The notes under the pieces: generated by a model
The model's input: the letters and a program-made list of their open reading frames with translations, nothing else
Database searches by the model: none
What the model was told of the DNA's origin: nothing
Shown here: piece by piece, positions 1-7,036 of the stretch
How positions within the stretch are numbered: the stretch's first letter is position 1
Layout: every line of letters starts with the position of its first letter
Translations under genes and position numbers: made by a program
From: Marmoricola sp.
GTDB taxonomy: Bacteria; Actinomycetota; Actinomycetes; Propionibacteriales; Nocardioidaceae
DNA length: 64,000 bases
Assembly: GCA_025965195.1 (NCBI GenBank)
Contig: JAOPXK010000059.1
Coordinates: 21,758-85,757, forward strand
Direction: 5' to 3'

Positions 1-1005
1 GACGCGGTCCGTGCGAGCGAGCTCTTCGCTGCATCCGAGATGCTCCTGGCCTCCACGAAGATCTCCGTGCCGGTCTTCGGAGTTGCCGGGTTCGGCCCCA
101 AGGTCTTCATCCGCTTCCTGGGCCTGGTCATCCAGCAGTTCCCGGACTTCACCTATCTCGCCGGCGGACGCCACCAGGGTGACGGCGAGGTGATGGACTT
201 CGCCGACGTCAGTGCCACGCAGACCGGTGGGTCGGCTCCGACGGGCCGATCGCTCGCGATGACCGTGACGATGATCGTGCGCTACGACAAGGGGGGCATC
301 CGCGAGATCGAGGCGGACTTCGCGGCGTACCCGGTGATGATCGCGTTGGGCCGGATGGTCGAGCCGACCGCGGAGTTCGCGGTCGACCCCGAGCCGGTGC
401 ACGCGCCGGTGGTCGAGCCCGTGGTCGCGTCGGTGGTCGAGCCCGTGGTCGCGCCGGTGGTCAAGCCGGTCGAAGCCGCCGCCCCGCCCGAGGAATGGGC
501 CGCAGCCGATGTCGCGCCCCCCACGACCGTGAAGCCGTCCCGGCTGGCCAGGCTGCGCAGCGGTCTCGCCGGGAAGGCGGCCACGCCAGAGCAGTCCGAG
601 GAGTCACTCGCGCCGGTGCCCCTGGACATGGCGGCGCTGCTGCGCCCGTACGCCGCCGAGGGCTCGATCGCCGCGGCCTACCCGAGCGCGCTCGCCGCGC
701 CATCGAGCACTGCGACCGCGCGTGTCGCGCACCCGACTGCGGTGAATCCCCTTGCCCAGCTGCTGGAGATCGACGATGACACCGATGACGAGACAGCTGC
801 CGACGGCAAGCGCAGGATCGCGGTCGGCCGGCCGAGCCTTCGCCGGCTGCTCATCGTCGTCGGCGCGTTGCTCGTCGCGGCCCTGATCGGCGCCGGCATG
901 GGTCGGCTGCAGTCCTCGCGGCAGGACAACGCGAAGCCGGCTCCCGCTCCGCACACCTCCCTGGTGCAGCCGCAGGTGCACCCGGTCCAGCCCGACCCGG
1001 CCTGA
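1..1005 (+). CDS. Partial protein of unknown function with C-terminal membrane anchor
   Basis: The frame is open from the first base, so the N-terminus lies outside the window; an internal ATG at 40 is unlikely to be the true start because coding-like sequence precedes it. I do not recognise the family. The first ~110 visible residues look folded (FPDFTYLAGGRHQGDGEVMD) and might be NTF2/SnoaL-like, which is a weak guess. A Pro/Val-rich low-complexity linker follows, containing three copies of a VVEPVV-type unit. Close to the C-terminus one hydrophobic segment (LLIVVGALLVAALIGAGM) is preceded by basic residues and followed by a short Pro-rich tail, which suggests a tail-anchored protein with its N-terminal domain in the cytoplasm. 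Confidence 0.6.
   Translation, partial: DAVRASELFAASEMLLASTKISVPVFGVAGFGPKVFIRFLGLVIQQFPDFTYLAGGRHQGDGEVMDFADVSATQTGGSAPTGRSLAMTVTMIVRYDKGGIREIEADFAAYPVMIALGRMVEPTAEFAVDPEPVHAPVVEPVVASVVEPVVAPVVKPVEAAAPPEEWAAADVAPPTTVKPSRLARLRSGLAGKAATPEQSEESLAPVPLDMAALLRPYAAEGSIAAAYPSALAAPSSTATARVAHPTAVNPLAQLLEIDDDTDDETAADGKRRIAVGRPSLRRLLIVVGALLVAALIGAGMGRLQSSRQDNAKPAPAPHTSLVQPQVHPVQPDPA
407..478 (+). repeat. Three tandem 24-nt units inside the first gene
   Basis: The unit beginning CGGTGGTCGAGCCCGTGGTC starts at 407, 431 and 455, an exact 24-bp period; the third copy is diverged. It encodes the VVEPVV linker. The core GGTGGTCGAGC is the same word found in the dispersed palindromic repeat elsewhere in the window. 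Confidence 0.8.
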
Positions 1006-1026
1006 CGTGCGGGACATCGTGAACCC

Positions 1027-1662
1027 ATGGCCGACCTGACCGACTGGATCGTCTGGCACAAGGGCTACGACGACCCCGAGTCCCATCTCTCGCAGCGACT
1101 ACGGACCATCGAGCGGCACCTCACTGCCTTCCTGGACGAGACCGGCACCAGGCCGATCCGGGTGCTCAGCGTCTGTTCCGGCGACGGGCGCGACCTGATC
1201 GACGTTCTTGCCGGGCGAGCCGACGCTCACCGGGTCCAGGCCACCCTGCTGGAGTACGACGAACGGCTGGTCCGCCGCGCCCGCGAGCGCGCGGAGTCCA
1301 CCGGCCTGACCGGCATCGAGGTCCGGCACGTCGACGCCGGCCATCTCGACGCCTACGCCGGCCTGCTGCCGGCCGACCTGGTCCTGCTTGTCGGCATCTT
1401 CGGAAACATCAGCACCAGCGACATCCAGCGAGTGGTGGCGACGGCGCCGGCCTTCTGCGAGCCCGACGCCCGGCTGATCTGGACGCGGCATCGTCGTGCA
1501 CCCGACCTGACGCCGTCGATCCGGCAGTGGTTCGGCGAGGCAGGCTTCGCCGAGGAGGCGTTCGACTCACCCGAGCAGTCGTTCTCGGTGTGCCTCGAGC
1601 GCTACGCCGGGGACGGCCTGGCGATGCCGACGGAGCCGGCGCTCTTCTCCTTCCTTCGCTGA
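1027..1662 (+). CDS. Class I SAM-dependent methyltransferase
   Basis: Predicted 211-residue Rossmann-fold methyltransferase. The segment RVLSVCSGDGRDLIDVL carries the glycine-rich SAM-binding loop (motif I), and LLEYDERLVRRARERA has the acidic residue expected at the end of beta-2. The substrate cannot be predicted. The ATG at 1027 has no Shine-Dalgarno sequence; CATCGT lies six bases upstream, a weak match to the leaderless promoter layout seen elsewhere. The gene stands alone, 21 bp after the preceding gene, and its stop codon reads TGACCCGGC, the same word that anchors the repeat arrays described elsewhere. Confidence 0.75.
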   Translation: MADLTDWIVWHKGYDDPESHLSQRLRTIERHLTAFLDETGTRPIRVLSVCSGDGRDLIDVLAGRADAHRVQATLLEYDERLVRRARERAESTGLTGIEVRHVDAGHLDAYAGLLPADLVLLVGIFGNISTSDIQRVVATAPAFCEPDARLIWTRHRRAPDLTPSIRQWFGEAGFAEEAFDSPEQSFSVCLERYAGDGLAMPTEPALFSFLR

Positions 1663-1701
1663 CCCGGCCCGGCAGGTCTGGTCAGAACCCCCGGCGACCC
1701 C

Positions 1702-1707
1702 TAGCCT
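1702..1707 (+). promoter_or_regulatory. -10 hexamer TAGCCT for the SGNH esterase
   Basis: TAGCCT lies about 50 bp before the chosen GTG at 1759, which has its own Shine-Dalgarno, so this promoter would give a short leader. Confidence 0.4.
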
Positions 1708-1758
1708 GAGCAGGCTGTGGCGTGGGTCACAGGCTGGCTCCCTTCGGAGGTACGCATC

Positions 1759-2808
1759 GTGATCCGCAACCTGTCAGTCGCCGCTGCCGTCGCAGTCGGT
1801 CTGCTCATCGCCGTCTCCGCCCCTGTCGTCGGCGCCGCCGCCCCGTCGTACGTCGCACTGGGTGACTCCTACTCCAGCGGCGTTGGCACCCGGACGTACA
1901 TCAACGACGGCACCAGCTGTCAGCGTTCGGTCTACGCCTATCCCTCGCTGATCGCCGCGGCACGTGGCTACAGCCTCAACCTCCGGGCCTGCTCCGGAGC
2001 GAAGGTCTCCGACGTGACGAGCACCCAGCTGAGCGCTCTGACCGCCACCACCAGCTACGTGACGATCTCCGTCGGTGGCAACGATGCCGGCTTTGCCGAC
2101 GTACTCACCGAATGTGCGCAGCCCGGCTGGATGAGCGACTGCAACGGCGCCATCAACGGGGCGCAGGCCTACATCAACAACACGCTGCCCGGTTCGCTTT
2201 CGACGCTCTACGCGAGCATCAGGTCCCGCGCGCCGAAGGCGAAGGTCGTCGTGGTCGGCTACCCCCGGGTCTTCAACGGGGAGGACTGCAACGCGCTCAC
2301 CTGGTTCTCACCTGACGAGGAGACCCGCCTCAACCAGACCGCTGACCTGATCAACAGCAAGATCTCGGCGCAGGCAACCGCGAAGGGGTTCACTTTCGCC
2401 AACCCCACAACGGCTTTCACGGGTCACGCGGTCTGTGCCGACGTGGAGTACCTCAACGGACTCTCGAACCCCGTGTCGGACTCCTACCACCCCAACAAGG
2501 CCGGCCACGCCTCCGGCTACACCCCGTTGGTGAGCCCGAAGCTGACCGGAACCGCCGTGGTGGCCACCGCCCGGGTCTCGAGTCTCGCCGGCAGGACGGC
2601 TACCAGCCAGGCCGCGCGTCAGCGCCAGTACGCCGCCGCAGACAGCCTGATCAAGCCCCAGACGTTCCGGCTGCCGAACCTGCACAGCGCCAAGGCGCTG
2701 GCCGCAGCGAAGCGAGCAGGCGTCGACGTGAACAGTCGCGCCAGCGTGGACCGCGCGGACAAGGCGTACTCGGCGGCGCAGGCGCGGGCCTGGCGGCTCA
2801 GCCACTGA
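1759..2808 (+). CDS. Secreted SGNH/GDSL-family esterase or lipase
   Basis: A 349-residue exported hydrolase. The GTG at 1759 is chosen because GGAGG (1746-1750) sits eight bases before it and it gives a clean signal peptide (VIRNLSV plus a hydrophobic core, AAA near residues 26-28). SGNH blocks are present: nucleophile Ser37 in GDSYSSG, the block III asparagine in SVGGNDAG, and Asp241/His244 in SDSYHP. Several cysteines suggest disulfides, as in the actinobacterial SGNH lipases/esterases of the Streptomyces type. After the catalytic domain there is a ~90-residue Ala/Arg-rich extension without a recognisable domain. Likely substrates are acyl esters outside the cell; this is inferred from the family. 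Confidence 0.85.
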   Translation: MIRNLSVAAAVAVGLLIAVSAPVVGAAAPSYVALGDSYSSGVGTRTYINDGTSCQRSVYAYPSLIAAARGYSLNLRACSGAKVSDVTSTQLSALTATTSYVTISVGGNDAGFADVLTECAQPGWMSDCNGAINGAQAYINNTLPGSLSTLYASIRSRAPKAKVVVVGYPRVFNGEDCNALTWFSPDEETRLNQTADLINSKISAQATAKGFTFANPTTAFTGHAVCADVEYLNGLSNPVSDSYHPNKAGHASGYTPLVSPKLTGTAVVATARVSSLAGRTATSQAARQRQYAAADSLIKPQTFRLPNLHSAKALAAAKRAGVDVNSRASVDRADKAYSAAQARAWRLSH

Positions 2809-2811
2809 CTC

Positions 2812-3414
2812 TCAGCCGGGGACGCGCAGGCTGTCCATCACCATGTCCACGGCGAGCTCGGCCGCGGCCGCGACGTCGGCATCGTGATCACCAAGGGAGC
2901 TGAACGTCTCGGGGTGGCTGCTCATCAGGCCGAGCCCCATCGTCGTGAGGTAGAAGAAGATCGTGGTGATCGGCCCCGACCGGACCTTGCCCTGCTCCTG
3001 GAGTGCGCGTAGCGGTCGCAGGCCCATCTCGTTGATGGGCGCGACGTACTTGTTGAACAGGTAGTCGTAGCGCTCCCCCGGCAGAGCGGACTCCTGGCTG
3101 ATGATCTGGACCAGGTGCGGCTTGGCGCGCGTCGTCGACAGGAAGGTCAGCAAGGTCGCGCGCACCTGGTTGAACGGGTCGGCGCCGGCGCCGGCGATCG
3201 TGTCGAGCAGGGTGTCGACCAGCTGTTTGAAACCGTGGTCGACGGCCGCGTGCCAGAGCGTGTCCTTGGAGCCGAAGCGCTGGTTGAGGGTGTTGTGGCT
3301 GACCCCGAGATGCCTGCACAGGGCCCGGATCGACGCACCTTCATAGCCGAGCTCGGCGAAGGCCTTCAAGGCAGCATCGAGCAACACCTCGTCGCTGATC
3401 AGCCGGGGTCGCAC
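2812..3414 (-). CDS. TetR-family transcriptional regulator
   Basis: A 200-residue one-component repressor. An N-terminal three-helix HTH is visible (ALKAFAELGYEGASIRALCR, then HLGVSHNTLNQRFGSKDTLW), followed by an all-helical ligand domain. The reading frame stays open to 3531, but GTG at 3414 is preferred: it begins just before the HTH and has TACGAT seven bases upstream, the leaderless layout repeated across this window. It converges with the esterase (3-bp gap) and is divergent from the ECF sigma gene, so autoregulation from the shared 174-bp region is plausible. Ligand unknown. Confidence 0.8.
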   Translation of the reverse strand: MRPRLISDEVLLDAALKAFAELGYEGASIRALCRHLGVSHNTLNQRFGSKDTLWHAAVDHGFKQLVDTLLDTIAGAGADPFNQVRATLLTFLSTTRAKPHLVQIISQESALPGERYDYLFNKYVAPINEMGLRPLRALQEQGKVRSGPITTIFFYLTTMGLGLMSSHPETFSSLGDHDADVAAAAELAVDMVMDSLRVPG

Positions 3415-3421
3415 GGCACAA

Positions 3422-3427
3422 ATCGTA
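3422..3427 (-). promoter_or_regulatory. -10 hexamer TACGAT, leaderless TetR promoter
   Basis: TACGAT on the minus strand, then seven bases, then GTG at 3414. No Shine-Dalgarno is present. Confidence 0.5.
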
Positions 3428-3527
3428 GCCAAGCCGGTTGAAAGTGGACGGCCCACTTCGGTCGCCCGGACCCGGTCGCTCGAGAAGCTGATCGGCTCAC
3501 CGATGAGTTTCCGCACCGGTCCGCGTT

Positions 3528-3555
3528 CCACCCTTCAGGAGATACGGAAGGGTGG
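3528..3555 (+). promoter_or_regulatory. Inverted repeat upstream of the ECF sigma gene
   Basis: Perfect 8-bp arms CCACCCTT and AAGGGTGG separated by 12 bases, ending about 20 bp before the sigma-factor Shine-Dalgarno. It could be an operator or a 5'-leader hairpin; nothing decides between them. Confidence 0.4.
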
Positions 3556-3588
3556 TTGGCGGCCGCCCCAACACCAAGGAGCAGCACC

Positions 3589-4587
3589 ATGGATGCAGTA
3601 CGTACGACGAGTGAGCGCTCCGCCCTCGACACCGAGCTCGAGTCCCAGGCACGCCGGCGTGAGCTGCACGTGCACTGCTACCGGATGCTCGCGTCGTACG
3701 ACGAAGCCGAGGATGCCGTCCAGGAGACCTATCTCCGGGCCTGGCGCTCGCGCGACTCGTTCGAGGGCGAGCACCTTCGTGCGTGGCTCTACAAGATCGC
3801 GACCAACGCCTGCGTGGACCTGATCCGCAAGAAGGCCCGGCGAGTCCCTGAGATGCACTCGTACGCCGAGGTCAGCTGGCTCACGCCGTACCCGGACGAC
3901 CTGCTCGACCAGGTTGCGTCGGACCAGGACGAGCCGGACATGGTCGTGGTCGCGCGGGAGACGATCGAGCTGGCCTTCCTGGCCGCATTGCAGGTGCTGC
4001 CGCCCCGGCAACGGGCCGCTTTGATCGCGCGGGAGGTCCTCGGGATGCCCGCCACGGAGACGGCGGACCTGCTGTCGACGAGTGTCGCGGCCGCGAACAG
4101 CGCCCTGCAGCGAGCCCGGGTGACGATGAAGCAGCACCTGCCGTCGCATCGCGGCGACTGGGTTGCGCGGGCACCCAATCCGGCAGAGAAGGAGCTGCTC
4201 GTGGCGTTCATCGACGCCCACGAGCGCTGCGACGCGGCTGCGGCGGTGGCGATCGCGGCCACCGACCTGCGGGTCACGATGCCGCCGAACCCGATGTGTT
4301 TCGACGGGCTGGACGCCTTCCAGCCCTTGCTGGTCAGGGCATTCGGACCGGAGCGCGACGGCGACTGGCGACTGGTGCCGACGATGGCGAACCGGATGCC
4401 GACCGCCGCCAGCTATCTCAAGCGGCCGGGCGACACGGAGTTCCGGGCGTTCAAGTTCGACGTTCTCCGGATCGAGGGGGACGTCATCGCGGAGATCACC
4501 ACCTTCGGGTCGGACCTGTTCGCGGCCTTCGGGCTGCCGGAGGTCCTGCCCCTCTCTCCGGTGGTCGAGCCCGGTCGAGACCGATGA
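3589..4587 (+). CDS. ECF-type sigma-70 factor with C-terminal SnoaL-like domain
   Basis: A 332-residue sigma factor of the actinobacterial SigG/SigJ-like (TIGR02960) type. Region 2 is clear (HCYRMLASYDEAEDAVQETY, then LRAWLYKIATNACVDLIRKK), as is region 4 (LPPRQRAALIAREVLGMPAT with the following helix-turn-helix). The last ~110 residues resemble the SnoaL/NTF2-like domain that modulates such sigma factors. ATG 3589 is used because AAGGAG (3576-3581) is correctly spaced. There is no anti-sigma gene nearby, as expected when the C-terminal domain takes that role. The final residues (PVVEPGRDR) are encoded by a copy of the dispersed GGTGGTCGAGC repeat, so the natural 3' end may have been altered. 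Confidence 0.85.
   Translation: MDAVRTTSERSALDTELESQARRRELHVHCYRMLASYDEAEDAVQETYLRAWRSRDSFEGEHLRAWLYKIATNACVDLIRKKARRVPEMHSYAEVSWLTPYPDDLLDQVASDQDEPDMVVVARETIELAFLAALQVLPPRQRAALIAREVLGMPATETADLLSTSVAAANSALQRARVTMKQHLPSHRGDWVARAPNPAEKELLVAFIDAHERCDAAAAVAIAATDLRVTMPPNPMCFDGLDAFQPLLVRAFGPERDGDWRLVPTMANRMPTAASYLKRPGDTEFRAFKFDVLRIEGDVIAEITTFGSDLFAAFGLPEVLPLSPVVEPGRDR
4558..4582 (+). repeat. Dispersed palindromic repeat at the 3' end of the sigma gene
   Basis: The sequence runs CCGGTGGTCGAGCCCGGTCG and then AGACC. It encodes the last residues of the sigma factor and ends three bases before its stop codon region. Confidence 0.6.
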
Positions 4588-4590
4588 CCT

Positions 4591-4764
4591 TTGCCGGCCG
4601 GGACGGTCTGCCTGGCCGTCGTCGTCTGGGTCGGCTTCCCCTTCGTGCTGCTGTCGGGATCGGTGATGTGGGACAAGGCCGACTGGCGCCTGGCTGCGAT
4701 CCACGGTGGAGACTGGTTGATCAAGATCCTGCTCGTCTGTCTACTCGTCGGGCTCTGGCACTGA
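4591..4764 (+). pseudogene. Truncated DUF1761-like membrane protein remnant
   Basis: In the same frame as the sigma gene and starting just after its TGA is an open stretch of 57 codons (TTG at 4591 the only start-like codon). It encodes VWVGFPFVLLSGSVMWDK and LAAIHGGDWLIKILLVCL ending in LWH. From memory this matches the C-terminal half of DUF1761-type small membrane proteins (usually ~130 residues, four helices); only two helices remain and the N-terminal half is missing. It lies where such genes often sit beside sigma factors of this type. No Shine-Dalgarno is visible. Either a decayed gene or, less likely, a functional two-helix protein. Confidence 0.5.
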
Positions 4765-4787
4765 CGACTCGGTCCCAAGGAGGCAAC

Positions 4788-5159
4788 ATGTTCGAGCACA
4801 GCATGGCGTTCAGTGGATTCTCGGTCGACGACATCCCGGCCGCGAAGAAGTTCTATGGAGAGACCCTCGGCGTCCGGGTGTCCGAGGCCAACGGGATGCT
4901 CACCCTGCACCTCGCGGGCGACCGGGACACGCTGGTCTATCCCAAGCCGAACCACGAGCCCGCGACGTACACGATCCTGAACTTCCCGGTCGATGAGATC
5001 GAAGCCGCCGTCGACGAGCTGGTCGGGCGCGGCATCAGCTTCGAGAAGTACGACGGTCTCGACGAGCGAGGCATCAACCGGCGCGGTGGGCCGCCGATCG
5101 CGTGGTTCAAGGACCCGGCCGGCAACGTCCTCTCGGTCCTCGAGCAGCCGCCGGCCTGA
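4788..5159 (+). CDS. VOC-family (glyoxalase/bleomycin-resistance fold) protein
   Basis: A 123-residue single-domain VOC protein. Typical features are AAKKFYGETLGV in the first beta-alpha-beta module and WFKDPAGNVLSVLEQ at the end, where the last Glu is a common metal ligand. AAGGAGG (4778-4783) is well placed for ATG 4788. Its position behind the ECF sigma gene suggests it belongs to that sigma factor's output. Substrate unknown. It converges with the reductase gene, the two stop codons being adjacent. Confidence 0.8.
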   Translation: MFEHSMAFSGFSVDDIPAAKKFYGETLGVRVSEANGMLTLHLAGDRDTLVYPKPNHEPATYTILNFPVDEIEAAVDELVGRGISFEKYDGLDERGINRRGGPPIAWFKDPAGNVLSVLEQPPA

Positions 5160-6230
5160 TCAGCGGATCGTGCCCTTGCCTGCGATCAGCGGCAGGTCGA
5201 GAGCGGTGACCCAGCCGGCCGGGAGCTGGTTGAGGGCGGGTACGGCGTTGAGTGCGCGCATCCCCGTCGCGAGGCACCCCGCCGTTGCCGCATCCCGGCC
5301 GCTCCCGTCGGTGAAACGGAAGGCGGTCTCCTGGGTGATCGACGGCGAGCCCTCGATCTCGACGCGGTAGACGTCCTGCTGCGTCCCGGTCGGCCAGTCG
5401 GGCGCCGAGTCGTGACCGATGCGGTTGACGTGCTCGAGCTGGATCCGGGTCTCGCCGTTGTAGATGCCGTTGACCGTGAACCGCACGGCGGCCACCTGGC
5501 CGGGCTCGATGACACCCTTGGCCGACTTGAGCTCCTTGTCGGTCACCCACTTGTCCCAGGTGGTGGTGATCTCGTCGAGCTCGATGCCTGCGGCGTACGC
5601 GATCATCGGGACGGTTGCGCCCCACGCCATCACCAGAATGTCGGTGTGCTCGAGCAGCGGCACGAACTCCGGCGGCCGGCCGATGCCCATCTCGTCCTCG
5701 TAGTCGCCTTCGTAGTTCGTGTAGTCGAGCAGCTCACTCGCCCGCACCGTCTGCACCGATCCGGTCAGTCCCATCAGCGTCAGCGGGAACAGGTCGTTCG
5801 CGAAGCCGGGGTCGATGCCGGTGGTGAAGCAGGATGCGCCGCCCGCCTTGCACGCCTCGGTGATCGGGTCGATCCAGGTCGGCGGGTTCAGCTTCATCTC
5901 CGGCCAGACCCAGGGAGTCATCGCGGTCGAGCTGACGTCGATGCCTGCCTTGAGGAACGCCGTGATGACGCGGATGTTCTCGTCGGCGTACGCCGCGGTC
6001 GGGCCGAAGTGGACGACCGCATCGGGCTTGAGCGCAATCAGCGCGTCGATGTCGTCGGTCGCGCTCACTCCGAGCGGCGCGAGTCCGGAGATCTCACCGG
6101 CGTCCTTGCCGATCTTGGCGGGATTGCTCACTCCGACGCCGACGAGTTCGAACTCCGGGTGGTCGACGAGCTCCGCGATCACGAGCTTGCCGACGAAACC
6201 GGTACCCCAGATGACGATGCGCTTGGCCAT
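5160..6230 (-). CDS. NAD(P)-binding dihydrodipicolinate-reductase-like oxidoreductase
   Basis: A 356-residue protein with an N-terminal Rossmann motif (IVIWGTGFVGKLVIAELVDH) and a C-terminal segment typical of the family often labelled NAD(P)H-dependent amine dehydrogenase or dihydrodipicolinate-reductase-like, common in mycobacteria and related genera. Several family members lie in lipid or sterol catabolic loci; the true substrate is unknown. ATG 6230 begins right at the Rossmann strand; upstream in-frame codons give no domain. It is divergent from the TetR/FAD-dehydrogenase operon, and a KstR-like box lies 33 bp upstream of its start. Confidence 0.75.
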   Translation of the reverse strand: MAKRIVIWGTGFVGKLVIAELVDHPEFELVGVGVSNPAKIGKDAGEISGLAPLGVSATDDIDALIALKPDAVVHFGPTAAYADENIRVITAFLKAGIDVSSTAMTPWVWPEMKLNPPTWIDPITEACKAGGASCFTTGIDPGFANDLFPLTLMGLTGSVQTVRASELLDYTNYEGDYEDEMGIGRPPEFVPLLEHTDILVMAWGATVPMIAYAAGIELDEITTTWDKWVTDKELKSAKGVIEPGQVAAVRFTVNGIYNGETRIQLEHVNRIGHDSAPDWPTGTQQDVYRVEIEGSPSITQETAFRFTDGSGRDAATAGCLATGMRALNAVPALNQLPAGWVTALDLPLIAGKGTIR

Positions 6231-6262
6231 GCCGCATCTCATCATCATGTCGATGGGAAAAC

Positions 6263-6276
6263 AAGAACACGTTCTA
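6263..6276 (-). promoter_or_regulatory. KstR-like operator
   Basis: On the minus strand the sequence reads TAGAACGTGTTCTT. The published KstR consensus is TnnAACnnGTTnnA; this site matches all fixed positions but the last. The arms AGAAC and GTTCT form a perfect dyad. It sits upstream of the reductase start at 6230, in the region shared with the TetR gene. No kstR gene is present in this window. Confidence 0.5.
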
Positions 6277-6355
6277 TTTCTCTGGCAACGAGGAGTCCCC
6301 GCCGCCACCGTCGGAATGACGGCCGGGCAGGTTGGGACGCCTTCTGGCGTCGTGC

Positions 6356-6390
6356 GATACGGTTCTGTATCCGATACGGAAATGTATCCG
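6356..6390 (+). promoter_or_regulatory. Tandem TetR-type operator with 17-bp period
   Basis: Two adjacent copies of GATAC-N6-GTATC begin at 6356 and 6373, an exact 17-bp period; each copy is a perfect 5-bp dyad and the junction GTATCCGATAC is itself palindromic. The element ends eight bases before the TetR Shine-Dalgarno, so it is the likely autoregulatory site. Confidence 0.65.
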
Positions 6391-6409
6391 ACCGTTCAGG
6401 AGGACCCGC

Positions 6410-7036
6410 GTGCCTGCCGCCGTACGACCTCCGCTGACCCGGCGTCGCGCCGAAACCCGGCAACGCCTCCTCGACGCCGCGCTCGTCGTCTTCGCCCACG
6501 AGGGCTTCGGCCGCTCCACGGTCGAGCAGGTCTGCGAGCAGGCGGGCTTCACCCGGGGCGCGTTCTACTCCAACTTCTCCTCGCTCGACGAGCTGTTCCT
6601 GGCGATGTGGGAGCAGCGGTCGGCGCAGCTGCTGGCGGATCTCCAGGAGACCGTTGCCGACGAGGCCGTGGACGGCATCCGCACCGTCCGTCAGGCCGTC
6701 GAACATCTTCTTCCAGCGGTCCCGGTCGACGACGAGTGGTACCGGATCACCGCAGAGTTCACCGCGCACGCGCTCCGCAACCCGAGCCTGCGCAAGGTGA
6801 TGGCTGCCCGGGAGAAGGCCATCACCGACACGATCACTCCGGTCCTCGAGCGCTCGCTCAAGGGGACTGGTCGCCGGGTCACCAACCGGAGCGCGCTCGG
6901 CCAGGCGCTGATCGCCGTCCATGACGGCACCACTGTCCAGTGCCTGATCGAACCCGATGACGAGACCGTCCAGAAGCGGCGACTGGACCTGATGGTTCAC
7001 GTCGTGCTCGCCTACACCAAGGAGATCGACCGATGA
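6410..7036 (+). CDS. TetR-family transcriptional regulator
   Basis: A 208-residue repressor. The HTH is clear (RLLDAALVVFAHEGFGRSTV, then EQAGFTRGAFYSNFSSLDEL), followed by a helical ligand-binding domain. GTG 6410 is chosen because AGGAGG (6398-6403) lies six bases upstream. Its stop overlaps the start of the FAD dehydrogenase by four bases (ATGA), so the two are co-transcribed. The tandem GATAC/GTATC operator just upstream suggests self-repression, and through it control of the dehydrogenase-SDR operon. Confidence 0.85.
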   Translation: MPAAVRPPLTRRRAETRQRLLDAALVVFAHEGFGRSTVEQVCEQAGFTRGAFYSNFSSLDELFLAMWEQRSAQLLADLQETVADEAVDGIRTVRQAVEHLLPAVPVDDEWYRITAEFTAHALRNPSLRKVMAAREKAITDTITPVLERSLKGTGRRVTNRSALGQALIAVHDGTTVQCLIEPDDETVQKRRLDLMVHVVLAYTKEIDR

